Positions 16,078 to 25,762 of a stretch of DNA of 64,000 bases are shown here, in pieces (positions within the stretch are counted from its first letter, which is position 1; each line of letters opens with the position of its first letter). The position numbers and the translations under genes are program-made. This DNA comes from Deltaproteobacteria bacterium. GTDB taxonomy: Bacteria; BMS3Abin14. The DNA is taken from contig JAADHJ010000011.1 of the NCBI GenBank assembly GCA_013151915.1, positions 1 through 64,000 of the forward strand, given 5' to 3'. The notes under the pieces are model-generated. The model did no database searches. It was not told the origin of the DNA and was given only the letters and a program-made list of their open reading frames with translations.

Positions 16078-17493
16078 ATGACACCGAAAGAGGTTCTTGA
16101 GTTTGCGGAGAAAAACGGGGTCAAGATGGTTGATCTCAAGTTCATGGATCTACCCGGGACGTGGCAGCATTTCGGAGTACCCATCAGCCAGCTTGAAGAG
16201 AGCAGCTTTGAGGAGGGTTTCGGGTTTGACGGTTCCAGCATCAGGGGTTGGCAGCCCATCCATGCCAGCGATATGTTGGTCGTGCCTGATTCGGACACGG
16301 CCCAGATCGATCCTTTCTCTACGCGGGTGCCTACCCTTTCCCTTATCTGCGATATAGTGGATCCCATTACAAAGGAGTCCTATTCCAGGGATCCGAGAAA
16401 CGTGGCGCGCAAGGCGGAAAATTACCTCAAGTCCACGGGTATCGGCGACACGATCTACTTCGGACCGGAGGCCGAGTTCTTCATCCTCGACGACATCCGT
16501 TTCGGACAGAACCCCCAGTCAGGATTTTACTTCCTGGACTCGAGCGAGGGGTGGTGGAACACGGGCCGGGAAGAGGAACCCAACCTTGGTTATAAACCAC
16601 GGCACAAGGAGGGGTATTTTCCCTGTCCCCCCACCGACGCCACCGATGAAATACGCGTGGAGATGGTTCAGGTGCTCGAGAGCCTGGGGATCGAGATCGA
16701 GGCGCAGCACCACGAGGTGGCCACCGCCGGTCAGGCGGAAATCGACATGAAGTTTGCTCCGCTGCTTCAGGCCGCCGACAACCTCATGAGATTCAAGTAC
16801 GTCGTCAAGAACGTTGCCAAGCAATTCGGCAAGACGGCCACCTTCATGCCAAAACCGATATTCGAGGACAACGGCTCCGGCATGCACGTGCACCAGAGTA
16901 TCTGGAAGGATGGCAAGCCCTTGTTCGCGGGGGACCGGTACGGCGGCGTGAGCGAGTTGACCATGTTCTACATCGGGGGCATTATCAAACACGGGGCGGC
17001 GCTGTGTGCCCTGACCAACCCCACGACCAACTCCTATCGCAGGCTGGTTCCAGGTTACGAGGCGCCTATCAACCTGGTCTACTCCTCAAGGAACCGGAGC
17101 GCCGCCATCCGGATTCCCATGTACTCGGCAAACCCCAAGACGAAGAGGGTGGAGTTCAGGACCCCCGATCCTACGTGCAACGGCTATCTGGCCTTTGCCG
17201 CCATGCTCATGGCCGGTCTGGACGGCATCGAAAATCGAATCCATCCCGGGGAACCCCTCGACAAGAACATCTATGGTCTGCCTCCCGAGGAACTGGCCCA
17301 GATTCCCTCCGTGCCGGGCTCCCTGAGCGAAGCCCTCGATGCCATGGAAGCGGATCACGATTTCCTGCTGAAGGGTGATGTCTTTACCCCCGACCTCATC
17401 GAGATGTGGTTGACATACAAAAGGCAGAACGAGGTGGACGCCATCAATCTCAGGCCCCATCCCTGGGAGTTCGCGCTCTACTTCGATATTTAA
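16078..17493 (+). CDS. glnA: Glutamine synthetase type I, GlnA
   Basis: 471-aa dodecameric glutamine synthetase making glutamine from glutamate, ammonia and ATP. The substrate loop [11 protein letters not shown], metal ligands in GPEAEFF and [10 protein letters not shown], and NRSAAIRIP are conserved. The adenylylation tyrosine is Tyr399 in NIYGLPPEE, so the beta subtype controlled by GlnE is likely. ATG 16078 follows GATCGGAGGG. A strong terminator closes the unit. Confidence 0.98.
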   Translation: MTPKEVLEFAEKNGVKMVDLKFMDLPGTWQHFGVPISQLEESSFEEGFGFDGSSIRGWQPIHASDMLVVPDSDTAQIDPFSTRVPTLSLICDIVDPITKESYSRDPRNVARKAENYLKSTGIGDTIYFGPEAEFFILDDIRFGQNPQSGFYFLDSSEGWWNTGREEEPNLGYKPRHKEGYFPCPPTDATDEIRVEMVQVLESLGIEIEAQHHEVATAGQAEIDMKFAPLLQAADNLMRFKYVVKNVAKQFGKTATFMPKPIFEDNGSGMHVHQSIWKDGKPLFAGDRYGGVSELTMFYIGGIIKHGAALCALTNPTTNSYRRLVPGYEAPINLVYSSRNRSAAIRIPMYSANPKTKRVEFRTPDPTCNGYLAFAAMLMAGLDGIENRIHPGEPLDKNIYGLPPEELAQIPSVPGSLSEALDAMEADHDFLLKGDVFTPDLIEMWLTYKRQNEVDAINLRPHPWEFALYFDI

Positions 17494-17512
17494 ACACCTT
17501 CCCGCTTATCAG

Positions 17513-17549
17513 TAAAAAAAGGGGGTTCGCGTTTGCGAACCCCCTTTTT
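17513..17549. terminator. Bidirectional terminator between glnA and lgt
   Basis: Perfect stem GGGGGTTCGC/GCGAACCCCC with loop GTTT, flanked by AAAAAAA on the left and TTTTT on the right. It can stop transcription from both glnA (+) and lgt (-). Confidence 0.92.
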
Positions 17550-17550
17550 C

Positions 17551-17592
17551 ACTCTGGACTCTGGACTCTGGACTCAGCGACTCTGGACTCCT
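17551..17592. repeat. R5 tandem repeat (CTCTGGA units)
   Basis: Several direct CTCTGGA units, partly interrupted by AGCGA. The end touches the lgt stop codon. Confidence 0.8.
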
Positions 17593-18370
17593 AATCCCTT
17601 TCCCCCGCCTGTGACCGCAGGAAATAGAACAACAGGCCCAGGGGCAGGAGCACAAGACTCACGATCTGGCTCGTGGACAGAAAGAATCCCATGATTTCAG
17701 CCCCACCTCTGGGATCTCCCCTGAGGAACTCCACGCCGAAGCGAAAGATGCAGTAAATTATTATGTACAGGGCTGCTATCTGACCGTCGAAGCGCCTCCG
17801 CGGGGTTTTCCAGACCAGGAAAACGGTCAGGATCAGGAGGGCCAGAGAGGAGTATAGCTGGGTCGGATGAACCGGGATGCCAAGCACGCCCGTGGCCAGG
17901 CTGCGGGGGTCGGTGAAGATCACCGCCCAGGGCAGGTCCGTGGGCCTGCCGTAGCCGCAGCCGGCGGAAAAGCACCCGATCCGCCCAAGGGCGTGGCCCA
18001 GGGTAAGTCCCGGCGCGGCAATGTCCAGGGTTCTCCAGAGGGGCATCCGGTAGATCAGAATGGCGACCAGCAGCCCAATGAGCCCTCCGATAAGCCCTCC
18101 GAAGAAGACCAATCCACCTTTCCAGACCATAACCATCTCCAGCGGATGGCTCTGGTAGTAGGAGAGGTTGATGATGATGAAGAGAGTCCTGGCGCCAAGG
18201 AGTCCGGAAAGGATGACGATGAGCGACAGATCGACAATGCGGCCCGGCTCTCCACCCTGTTTTCTGTTCAGGTACTCGGCGAGGGTAATGCCGGCGAGCA
18301 TACCCAGGGCGACCATGAGGCCGTAGGTGTGGAGCGTGAGCGGTCCTATATGAAGAAGTTCCGGGAACAT
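17591..18370 (-). CDS. lgt: Prolipoprotein diacylglyceryl transferase Lgt
   Basis: 259-aa inner-membrane enzyme moving diacylglycerol from phosphatidylglycerol to the lipobox cysteine, the first lipoprotein maturation step. About seven membrane segments; the start LTLHTYGLMVALGMLAG and the signature HALGRIGCFSAGCGYG with conserved Arg are present, and WAVIFTDP and HPTQLYSSL are conserved. Start 18370 (MFPELLHIG) follows CAGGGAGACAGG; a longer frame would begin inside R1g. It is last in the minus-strand ileS-lspA-lgt run, so lipoprotein steps 1 and 2 are adjacent. Confidence 0.95.
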   Translation of the reverse strand: MFPELLHIGPLTLHTYGLMVALGMLAGITLAEYLNRKQGGEPGRIVDLSLIVILSGLLGARTLFIIINLSYYQSHPLEMVMVWKGGLVFFGGLIGGLIGLLVAILIYRMPLWRTLDIAAPGLTLGHALGRIGCFSAGCGYGRPTDLPWAVIFTDPRSLATGVLGIPVHPTQLYSSLALLILTVFLVWKTPRRRFDGQIAALYIIIYCIFRFGVEFLRGDPRGGAEIMGFFLSTSQIVSLVLLPLGLLFYFLRSQAGERD

Positions 18371-18388
18371 CCTGTCTCCCTGTATCTG

Positions 18389-18545
18389 TTGATAGAGTCG
18401 CAAAAAGTCCGACCCGGGACTTTTTGCACAACGGAAAGCGAAAAGCGTCGTTTTCGTTTTCCTCACAAATCAATGACTTATGTAGCAAGTCGTTGATTTG
18501 GGCGCCCCACGCGGGGCGCGTTGATGACTTCCTATGAAGCCATCA
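18389..18545 (-). repeat. R1 element, copy g (full), between lspA and lgt
   Basis: TTGATAGAGTCGCAAAAAGTC through to GATGACTTCCTATGAAGC. Read on the minus strand, its first bases (TTGATGGC) contain the TGA stop of lspA at 18543-18545. Confidence 0.83.
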
Positions 18546-19022
18546 ACTATTCATCGAGTCCATGTGGCCCCTCAGAAAGAGGAAGCCCAAGTAAATGGCT
18601 CCGACGGTGATTGCCGAATCGGCCACGTTAAAGGCAGGCCAGTGGTATGGTCCCACAAACACATCCAGAAAGTCCACAACCTTTCCCGTGACGGTTCTGT
18701 CGTAAAGATTTCCCACGGCGCCTGCGGCGATGGCTGTAATAGCCAGACGGACCTGCGTAGAAGAGCTGCGTTGAGCCTCCCTGTAAAGATAAAGCAGGAG
18801 AAGCAGAGCGCACAGGGGCACCAGGATAAAGAAGACCCGCCTGAAGGGGCTGTCCCAGCCGGCCAGGATGCTGAATGCCCCGCCGGTGTTCCTCACGTAG
18901 GTCAGGTGAAAAAAAGAGGGGATCACCGGTGTCGACTGGTACAGGTCCATCAGGTTGACCACCATGATCTTCGACACCCGGTCCGCCGTCAGGATACCCA
19001 CGAAGAGAAGAAAATCTACCAT
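18543..19022 (-). CDS. lspA: Lipoprotein signal peptidase LspA
   Basis: 159-aa membrane aspartyl protease (signal peptidase II) that removes the signal peptide from diacylglyceryl-prolipoproteins. The catalytic aspartates are Asp108 (NLYDR) and Asp135 (FNVADS); the upstream signature TYVRNTGGAFS is also present. Four membrane segments are visible. ATG 19022 lies three bases after the ileS stop on the minus strand, indicating co-translation. The stop codon is formed at the junction with repeat R1g. Confidence 0.96.
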   Translation of the reverse strand: MVDFLLFVGILTADRVSKIMVVNLMDLYQSTPVIPSFFHLTYVRNTGGAFSILAGWDSPFRRVFFILVPLCALLLLLYLYREAQRSSSTQVRLAITAIAAGAVGNLYDRTVTGKVVDFLDVFVGPYHWPAFNVADSAITVGAIYLGFLFLRGHMDSMNS

Positions 19023-19025
19023 GAC

Positions 19026-21833
19026 CTATCCCTCGATAACGCTCTGACACCGGGCGCAGATCCCGGAATCTTTACCGTCGGCCCCGACTTCAGGGGCAAA
19101 TTTCCAGCATCTTTCACACTTGCCGCCTTCCGCCTTCCCGACCGTTACTCCGAATCCGGGAAATCCCTCATGGGTAAAGGCGTCTTCAGGCAACTCCCCG
19201 TGGGATTCGATTGCAGCCGATGAGACGATAAAAAGGTCAGGCAGACCCTTTCCAAAGCTTTCGAGAAATTCCGCGGCTGCCCGATCCGTTACGTGAAGCG
19301 TCACCGCCGCCTCGAGGGAGTTGCCGATCTTTTTAAGCCGGCGGTCCTCCTCGAGGGCCTTCGTAACGACATCTCTGATGGCCACCAGTTTTTCGTAGCG
19401 GTTTTCCAGATCATGGTCTGCCCATCCGGCGTCCGGTCTCGGAAACTCGGTCAGAAAAACGCTTTCGGCCCTTGATCCCGGCAGGTTCTCCCACACCTCC
19501 TCGGAGGTGAATGAAAGGATGGGCGCCATCAGGCGGACGATTCCGTCAGCCAGGGCCAGGAACGCGGTCTGCCCGGACTGTCTCAGAGGACTGTTTGCCT
19601 CGGAGGCATACATCCGGTCCTTTAAGATGTCGAGGTAGAAGTTCGACAGATCCACCACGCAGAAGTTGTGGAGCGTGTGGAAGACATTGTGGTACTGGAA
19701 GGTGTCATAGGCTTCAACTATCCGGCCTGTCACCCGGGATAGCCTGAGCAGCGCCCAACGGTCCAGTTCATCCATCTCATCGTAGGGGACACTGTCCTTC
19801 TCCGGGTCGAAGTCGGAAAGGTTGCCCAGCAGGTATCGGCATGTGTTACGGATACGGCGATATGCCTCCGTCAGGCGCAAAAGGATCTCATCGGAAATAC
19901 GGATGTCGTCCCGGTAGTCGGTAGCGGAAACCCAGAGGCGTATGATTTCGGCCCCGTATTTATCGATGATCTTCTGCGGGGCGATGACGTTGCCCAGGGA
20001 TTTGGACATCTTCCTTCCGTTGCCGTCGACAACGTAGCCATGGGTGAGGACCTCTCTGTAAGGCGGCTCGCCCCTGGTTCCCACCGATTCGAGAAGGCTG
20101 CTGTGAAACCATCCCCGGTGCTGATCGGATCCCTCGAGGTACATGTCGCAGGGCCATTCGAGATCGTCCCTGTCCTGGAGAACCGCGGCGTAGCTTGCAC
20201 CGGAGTCGAACCATACGTCCAGGATGTTCATGTCTTTTTTAAAGGAGACTCCGCCGCACGCCCGGCATTTCGTTCCTTCCGGCAGAAGTTCCCCGGCCAA
20301 AGCAGTGAACCAGACATCGGCCCCCTTCTCCTCCATCTGGTCGGCCACATGATTGCAGATATCCCCGCTCATGAGGGCTTCTCCGCACTCCTCACAGTAG
20401 AAGATGGTAATCGGCGATCCCCAGGACCGCTGACGGGATATGCACCAGTCCGGCCGGTTCTCGATCATCTGGTAGATCCGCTGCCGGCCCCATGAGGGGA
20501 TCCAGCGGACTTTGTTGATTGCCTCAAGCGCCTTGGAACGGAGGCCGTTGTGTTCCATGGAGATAAACCACTGTTCGGTTGCTCTGAATATGATGGGTGA
20601 ATCACACCTCCAGCAGTGCGGGTAGGTGTGTTCAATGGGGGTTTCGGCGAGAAGAGCGCCAATTTCTTCCAGTTTTTCAATGATATTCCTGTTGGCCTTG
20701 AATACATGCGTGCCCGCGAAAAAACCTACGTCGGAGGTAAATTTACCTTCGTCATCCACCGGGGCATAAACGTCCAGACCGTATCTCAATCCTGTCTCGT
20801 AGTCATCCTGTCCGTGCCCGGGAGCGGTATGGACACATCCTGTCCCGGCGTCCAGGGTCACGTAATCCGCGAGGACGACGATTGACTCCCTGTCGTACAG
20901 GGGGTGCCTTGTTTTCAGCCCTTCAATCAGCTTCCCCGGGAAGCGGGCTATGATCTCCGGTTCTCCCGCACCTATGGTGGAGGCGAGATGAGAGGCCAGA
21001 TCCTCCGCGGCTATGAGGGCCTCTCCATTAACGAGGAATGCCACGTAGGAGAAATCGGGGTGAAGGGCTATCGCCAGGTTCGCCGGGATCGTCCACGGGG
21101 TGGTTGTCCAGATAGCCACCGCTGAGGGTATGCCCTTCAACTCCGGAATCTTTTTCGCGGGGTCGTCCATGAAAGTAAATTTTACGTAGATGGACGGTGA
21201 AGTATGATCGTGATATTCCACCTCAGCCTCGGCCAGGGCTGTGCCGCATGAGGAGCACCAGTACACCGGTTTTCTTCTCTTGTAGACGGAGCCCTGTTGG
21301 ACGAAAGCGCCGAATTCCCTCGTTATTCTCGCTTCGTAAGGGTATGCCATGGTCAAATAGGGATGATCCCAGTCCCCGAAAACCCCCAGCCGGCGGAACT
21401 CCGTTCGCTGGATATCGATAAAGTGGTTGGCGTAATCACGACAGGCCCGACGGATCTCAATGGCCGAAATCCCGGTTTCCCGGGCCTTTAACTCCGTGTC
21501 AACCTTGTGCTCGATGGGAAGGCCGTGGCAATCCCAGCCTGGAACATAGTGAGAGTATTTACCGGCCATCCATTTGGACTTTACGACGAAGTCCTTGAGG
21601 ATCTTGTTTAAGGCCGTCCCCATGTGTATGTTTCCGTTTGCGTATGGGGGGCCATCGTGAAGAATGTAGGTCTCCTTCCCCGCCCTCGCCTCCAGAATTT
21701 TTCTGTAGATATCCTGATCCGCCCACTTTTGAAGGCGCTCCGGCTCCTTTCTGGGGAGACTCGCCCTCATGGGGAAGTCAGTTTTAGGGAGATTCAGGGT
21801 ATCTTTGTAGCCTTTGGGATTTTCAGCAGCCAT
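19026..21833 (-). CDS. ileS: Isoleucyl-tRNA synthetase IleS
   Basis: 935-aa class I synthetase with an editing domain that hydrolyses Val-tRNA-Ile. The HIGH-type motif appears as NIHMGTALNK, the KMSKS loop as GRKMSKSLGN, and the editing domain includes WTTTPWTIPANLAI and DAGTGCVHTAPGHG. The C-terminal zinc finger CERCW...CARCQ is complete, as in the bacterial zinc-containing type. ATG 21833 (MAAENPKGYK) is chosen over a longer in-frame start at 21872 because it has GAGGGCGA upstream and fits the family. It lies 77 bases downstream of the DUF445 gene. Confidence 0.97.
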   Translation of the reverse strand: MAAENPKGYKDTLNLPKTDFPMRASLPRKEPERLQKWADQDIYRKILEARAGKETYILHDGPPYANGNIHMGTALNKILKDFVVKSKWMAGKYSHYVPGWDCHGLPIEHKVDTELKARETGISAIEIRRACRDYANHFIDIQRTEFRRLGVFGDWDHPYLTMAYPYEARITREFGAFVQQGSVYKRRKPVYWCSSCGTALAEAEVEYHDHTSPSIYVKFTFMDDPAKKIPELKGIPSAVAIWTTTPWTIPANLAIALHPDFSYVAFLVNGEALIAAEDLASHLASTIGAGEPEIIARFPGKLIEGLKTRHPLYDRESIVVLADYVTLDAGTGCVHTAPGHGQDDYETGLRYGLDVYAPVDDEGKFTSDVGFFAGTHVFKANRNIIEKLEEIGALLAETPIEHTYPHCWRCDSPIIFRATEQWFISMEHNGLRSKALEAINKVRWIPSWGRQRIYQMIENRPDWCISRQRSWGSPITIFYCEECGEALMSGDICNHVADQMEEKGADVWFTALAGELLPEGTKCRACGGVSFKKDMNILDVWFDSGASYAAVLQDRDDLEWPCDMYLEGSDQHRGWFHSSLLESVGTRGEPPYREVLTHGYVVDGNGRKMSKSLGNVIAPQKIIDKYGAEIIRLWVSATDYRDDIRISDEILLRLTEAYRRIRNTCRYLLGNLSDFDPEKDSVPYDEMDELDRWALLRLSRVTGRIVEAYDTFQYHNVFHTLHNFCVVDLSNFYLDILKDRMYASEANSPLRQSGQTAFLALADGIVRLMAPILSFTSEEVWENLPGSRAESVFLTEFPRPDAGWADHDLENRYEKLVAIRDVVTKALEEDRRLKKIGNSLEAAVTLHVTDRAAAEFLESFGKGLPDLFIVSSAAIESHGELPEDAFTHEGFPGFGVTVGKAEGGKCERCWKFAPEVGADGKDSGICARCQSVIEG

Positions 21834-21910
21834 CGTTGTTCGCCCTCGTTCCCGTAAAGTAGTCGGTAACAATATGTCTCACAGCCACATCTGTCAAGAC
21901 AGGGGGGTTC

Positions 21911-22522
21911 CTATCCGGCAATGAGCACGATCAGGCCCTGGATTGCGCCGATGAGGGCGCCGGTGAGGGCGCCGACCCACTCGATATGCTTGAACTCCCG
22001 GCTGGCCAGAGCGAATATCAGGGTCTCCAGGGTCTGTATCTCGAACTGCTCGATCCGGTCGGCCACGATTTGTCTGATATCCACGGAGTTCCGCAGTTTT
22101 CTGACGAAGGAGTCCCGGTATCGGGCGATGAGCCTGTTGATCTCCGGAGCCAGGAGGTCAATGATCTGCGGAAGGATCAGAGCTTCCCACGCCTTGGCTA
22201 TCCCCGGGATCTTTCCGATGAACATTCCCGGCCCCTTTGTGTGGAGGATGGATGTCAGGGTGGAACGGACCTCATCCTCCCACTGGACCCCGCTCATGGC
22301 CTCATCCAGATCCTCGACGGTCAGCAGCTCCTGCTCGACGGTCTCGGCGATCCTCTGGGCGATTTGGTGCTGGCGCTGTGGAATTAGTCCCTGGATACGG
22401 AATCCCAGGAAACTGATGGGTTTCCGGGGTCTGAACAGCATGATGATGGCGATCCGGTTGGTGATCCAACCCACCAGGGCGCCAACCACGGGGAAGATAG
22501 CAAAATAGACTATTTTAGGCAT
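21911..22522 (-). CDS. DUF445-family membrane protein
   Basis: 203 aa. The N-terminal hydrophobic segment with GALVGWITNRIAIIMLFRP and the C-terminal membrane segment VGALTGALIGAIQGLIVLI are typical of DUF445. Between them is a helical, charged region of about 130 residues. Function unknown in the family; a role at the cell envelope is only inferred. It heads the minus-strand DUF445-ileS-lspA-lgt group and diverges from xseB across about 200 bases in which I see no confident promoter. Confidence 0.85.
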   Translation of the reverse strand: MPKIVYFAIFPVVGALVGWITNRIAIIMLFRPRKPISFLGFRIQGLIPQRQHQIAQRIAETVEQELLTVEDLDEAMSGVQWEDEVRSTLTSILHTKGPGMFIGKIPGIAKAWEALILPQIIDLLAPEINRLIARYRDSFVRKLRNSVDIRQIVADRIEQFEIQTLETLIFALASREFKHIEWVGALTGALIGAIQGLIVLIAG

Positions 22523-22726
22523 GGTGCGGATTCTACCCGTATGGCGCCGGTTGTGTCAACGCAGGTGAGGCGGCGCTGCACAATTTCCATTTTTGCGTTG
22601 GCGTTTCCGTTTGCGTGGTTTTTTTTTCATGGTATTGTGCTTAGTTAATTAAGGATCATTTCCAGGATGAACCTAAGTGTAAAACAGCACGGACATATGC
22701 CGCCGGTGTTTTACGGGAGGAGAAAA

Positions 22727-22978
22727 TTGGCAAAATCCACAAAGAAAGACGAGGGTTTCGAGGAAGGCCTAGCCGAGTTGGAGGCAATCGTCGCGCAGCT
22801 CGAAGGGGGCGACATATCCCTTGAAAAATCCCTCGAGCTCTTTGAGAAGGGCACCGTCAAGTTGAAAAAACTGGCCGGGATACTCGACGAGGCGGAAAAG
22901 AAAGTCGAGATCCTTACCCGGGACATATCCGGCGAGGTGAAGGCCGTTCCCTTTGACGAAGAGGAAACTGAGGACTGA
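22727..22978 (+). CDS. xseB: Exodeoxyribonuclease VII small subunit XseB
   Basis: 83-aa helical subunit that binds XseA to degrade single-stranded DNA. GFEEGLAELEAIVAQLEGGDISLEKSLELFEKG contains the signature, here best recognised by VAQLEGGDISLEKSLELF. TTG 22727 is chosen because GGGAGGAG stands at 22715-22722 and the length fits; an in-frame ATG at 22697 lacks a ribosome-binding site. The stop overlaps the ispA start (TGATG). xseA is not in the window; xseB-ispA-dxs is a common bacterial order. Confidence 0.92.
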   Translation: MAKSTKKDEGFEEGLAELEAIVAQLEGGDISLEKSLELFEKGTVKLKKLAGILDEAEKKVEILTRDISGEVKAVPFDEEETED

Positions 22979-23859
22979 TGGCAGGATTTCTGGAGGAGGA
23001 CAAGGCACAGGTTGACCGAGCTCTGGAGGGAGTTATGCCGCCCAAGGGCACCTACCCTTCCCGGCTTGTCGATGCGATGCGCTACAGCCTTTTCGCCGGT
23101 GGAAAACGGATCCGGCCCATCCTGGTTCTCTCCTCGGCCAGGGCAGCCGGGGGGGACCCCGAGAACGCCATGGCCGCGGCGTGCGCCGTGGAACTCGTCC
23201 ACACCTATTCCCTGATCCACGATGACCTTCCGGCAATGGACGACGATGATTACCGAAGGGGGAAACCGACCTGCCATCGGGCTTTCGATGAGGGCACCGC
23301 CATTCTCGCCGGGGACGCCCTTTTGACAATGGCGTTTGAACTTCTCTGTGACCCTGAGCTCCTGCAATCCGTCCAGCCTGTTGACAGGTTGAGGATGATT
23401 CGGAAGCTTGGCGCCGCTGCCGGATGGAAGGGCATGGTGGGAGGCCAGCAGGTCGATCTCGACAGCGAGGGAAAACCCCCGTCCCAACCTGTCCTGGAGT
23501 ACATCCATACCCATAAAACCGGCGCCATGATCCGTTGTTCCGTCCTACTGGGGGCTCTCGCGGCCGGGGCTGGAGATGCCGTATCAAGAGCCCTTGGACA
23601 ATACGGTGAAAATCTGGGTCTCGCCTTTCAGGTCGTTGATGACATCCTTGATGTTACCGCGTCCACGAACGAGATGGGAAAGGACCACGGCAGCGACGCT
23701 GCAAGCGGAAAGGTTACCTATCCCGCCCTTTTCGGGCTTGAGGGTGCAAAGGACCGAGCGAGGGGCCTCATCGCCGAGGCAAAGAGCCATTTGGAGGGGA
23801 TGGCGGATGACGGGCACCTTGCTGAAATTGCAGATTTTGTACTTTTAAGGAGGTTGTAG
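22978..23859 (+). CDS. ispA: Polyprenyl (farnesyl/geranylgeranyl) diphosphate synthase IspA
   Basis: 293-aa trans-isoprenyl diphosphate synthase condensing IPP with allylic diphosphates. The first aspartate-rich motif spans residues 82-90 (HDDLPAMDDD) and the second is D221, D222, D225 (VVDDILD); GGKRIRPILV and GDALLTMAFE are also conserved. The bulky residues before the first motif suit C15 product, but chain length is not certain. It overlaps xseB by one base and is followed by dxs. Confidence 0.94.
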   Translation: MAGFLEEDKAQVDRALEGVMPPKGTYPSRLVDAMRYSLFAGGKRIRPILVLSSARAAGGDPENAMAAACAVELVHTYSLIHDDLPAMDDDDYRRGKPTCHRAFDEGTAILAGDALLTMAFELLCDPELLQSVQPVDRLRMIRKLGAAAGWKGMVGGQQVDLDSEGKPPSQPVLEYIHTHKTGAMIRCSVLLGALAAGAGDAVSRALGQYGENLGLAFQVVDDILDVTASTNEMGKDHGSDAASGKVTYPALFGLEGAKDRARGLIAEAKSHLEGMADDGHLAEIADFVLLRRL

Positions 23860-23863
23860 CATA

Positions 23864-25762
23864 TTGAGTGAATCCGACCCTGGAAAGGCTTCAATCCTCG
23901 ACGGGATCAACTCGCCCGCCGACCTTTGGGATCTGAAGATCCCGGATCTGGAACGGCTTGCTGGAGAGGTCCGGGAGGTTATCCTCGATGTGGTTTCCAG
24001 AAACGGGGGGCATTTGGCATCCAACCTGGGAGTGGTGGAGTTGACCATTGCCCTGCATTATGTGTTCCGGGCTCCAGAGGACCGGATCGTCTGGGATGTC
24101 GGGCATCAGGCCTATACCCACAAACTGTTGACCGGACGAAGGGACCTGTTTTCCACCCTTAGGCGAAAAGGCGGAATCAGCGGTTTTCCAAAAAGGAAAG
24201 AGAGCCCCTACGATAGTTTCGACGTTGGTCACAGCGGTACATCTCTTTCGGCCGCTCTTGGCATCGCCGAGGCGCTTGAACGGTTGGACAAGCCCGGCAA
24301 GGTCGTTGCGGTGATCGGGGACGGAAGCATGACAGCGGGCCTTGCCCTCGAGGGCCTCAACCAGGCCGGGGAACACGGAAAACGCCTCGTGGTGATCCTT
24401 AACGACAATGAGATGTCCATCGCCCCCAATGTCGGTGCAATGTCCTCTTACCTGTCGAGATTACTTACCGGCAGCATTGTCAACAGGGTTAAAAGGGAGA
24501 CCGAAAACTTCCTGAAGAACATCCCCAAGGTCGGCGAGCCTTTCCTCCAGGTTGCCAGGAAGGCGGAGGAATCGTTCAAGGCCCTGATCTACCCTGGAAT
24601 GCTGTTCGAGGAACTGGGCTACGAATACATCGGCCCCATAAAGGGGCACCGTCTGGATCGCCTTGTCGCGACCTTTCGGAATGCGCGCAGGATTGAAGGC
24701 CCGGTGCTCATCCATGTCGGGACGGAGAAGGGAAAGGGGTACGGGCCCGCCGAGAAGAACCCGGCAAGGTTCCACGGGGTCGGACCTTTCGACCGGGAGA
24801 CGGGAAAGCCGATCAGGAAGACATCCGTTCCATCATATACGAGTGTATTTTCCGATGCTCTCATCGAGGCGGCGAGGAAGGACGATCGCATTGTCGCAAT
24901 AACCGCCGCCATGCCGGAAGGTACGGGGTTAGACAGGTTTGCAGATGAATACCCTGACCGTTTTTTCGATGTGGGGATTGCCGAACAGCACGCCGTAACC
25001 TTCGCGGCGGGGCTGGCAACACAGGGGTTTCGCCCGGTGGTGGCCATCTACAGCACTTTCCTTCAGAGGGCTTACGATCAGATAATCCACGATGTCTGCC
25101 TCCAGGGCCTGCCGGTTGTCTTCGCCATTGACCGGGGAGGGCTGGTGGGTGAGGATGGCCCGACCCATAATGGGGTCTTTGATTTTTCCTACCTCCGTCC
25201 GATACCCAATATCACCATTATGGCGCCGGGGGATGAATCGGCGTTAAGGGACTCCCTCGCCACTGCCCTGACCATGGATGGTCCCTGTTCCTTCCGGTAT
25301 CCCAGGGGAACGGGCGTGGGTGTTTCTCTCGGTGAACCCAAGATCTGGGAGGTAGGCAAGGGCAAGCTCCTCAGGGAAGGGACTGACGTAACTCTGGCCG
25401 CTGCCGGATCGAGCCTCCATCCTGTGCTTGATGCAGCTATGAAGCTGAAGGATGATGGAATCGACGCCGCGGTTATTGATGCCCGGTTTATCAAACCCCT
25501 TGACAGCGAGTTGATCTTCAAGTGGGGGCGGCAAAGCGGGAATATCATTACCATAGAGGAAAACGCGCTTATGGGCGGGTTCGGGTCAGCGGTTCTGGAG
25601 GCAGCCTCGGATAGGGGGGAGAGTTGCAGGATTCACAGACTGGGGCTCCCGGATGTTTTTATACAACAGGCTACCCAGGCGGAGCTCAGGGCAGACCTGA
25701 GTATCGATATGGACGGAATCATTCGTGCCGTTCGAGAGGTTCTCGGGGATGCCGGCCCGTGA
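23864..25762 (+). CDS. dxs: 1-deoxy-D-xylulose-5-phosphate synthase Dxs
   Basis: 632-aa thiamine-diphosphate enzyme joining pyruvate and glyceraldehyde-3-phosphate, the entry step of the MEP isoprenoid pathway. The TPP/Mg site GDGSMTAGLALEGLN and NDNEMSIAPNVGAMS, VWDVGHQAYTHK, and the catalytic glutamate in VGIAEQHAVTFAAG are present. TTG 23864 is supported by AAGGAGG at 23847-23853 with ten-base spacing; no ATG alternative fits. Other pathway enzymes, Dxr and IspG, are in the 43-47 kb operon. Confidence 0.97.
   Translation: MSESDPGKASILDGINSPADLWDLKIPDLERLAGEVREVILDVVSRNGGHLASNLGVVELTIALHYVFRAPEDRIVWDVGHQAYTHKLLTGRRDLFSTLRRKGGISGFPKRKESPYDSFDVGHSGTSLSAALGIAEALERLDKPGKVVAVIGDGSMTAGLALEGLNQAGEHGKRLVVILNDNEMSIAPNVGAMSSYLSRLLTGSIVNRVKRETENFLKNIPKVGEPFLQVARKAEESFKALIYPGMLFEELGYEYIGPIKGHRLDRLVATFRNARRIEGPVLIHVGTEKGKGYGPAEKNPARFHGVGPFDRETGKPIRKTSVPSYTSVFSDALIEAARKDDRIVAITAAMPEGTGLDRFADEYPDRFFDVGIAEQHAVTFAAGLATQGFRPVVAIYSTFLQRAYDQIIHDVCLQGLPVVFAIDRGGLVGEDGPTHNGVFDFSYLRPIPNITIMAPGDESALRDSLATALTMDGPCSFRYPRGTGVGVSLGEPKIWEVGKGKLLREGTDVTLAAAGSSLHPVLDAAMKLKDDGIDAAVIDARFIKPLDSELIFKWGRQSGNIITIEENALMGGFGSAVLEAASDRGESCRIHRLGLPDVFIQQATQAELRADLSIDMDGIIRAVREVLGDAGP

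Noticed and set aside
17551-17592. CRISPR array
   Set aside because: The direct repeats are 7-8 bases in immediate tandem with no unique spacers, and no cas gene is present.
18371-18466. Longer Lgt N-terminus from 18466
   Set aside because: The extension is read from repeat R1g; the start at 18370 has a ribosome-binding site and matches the family.
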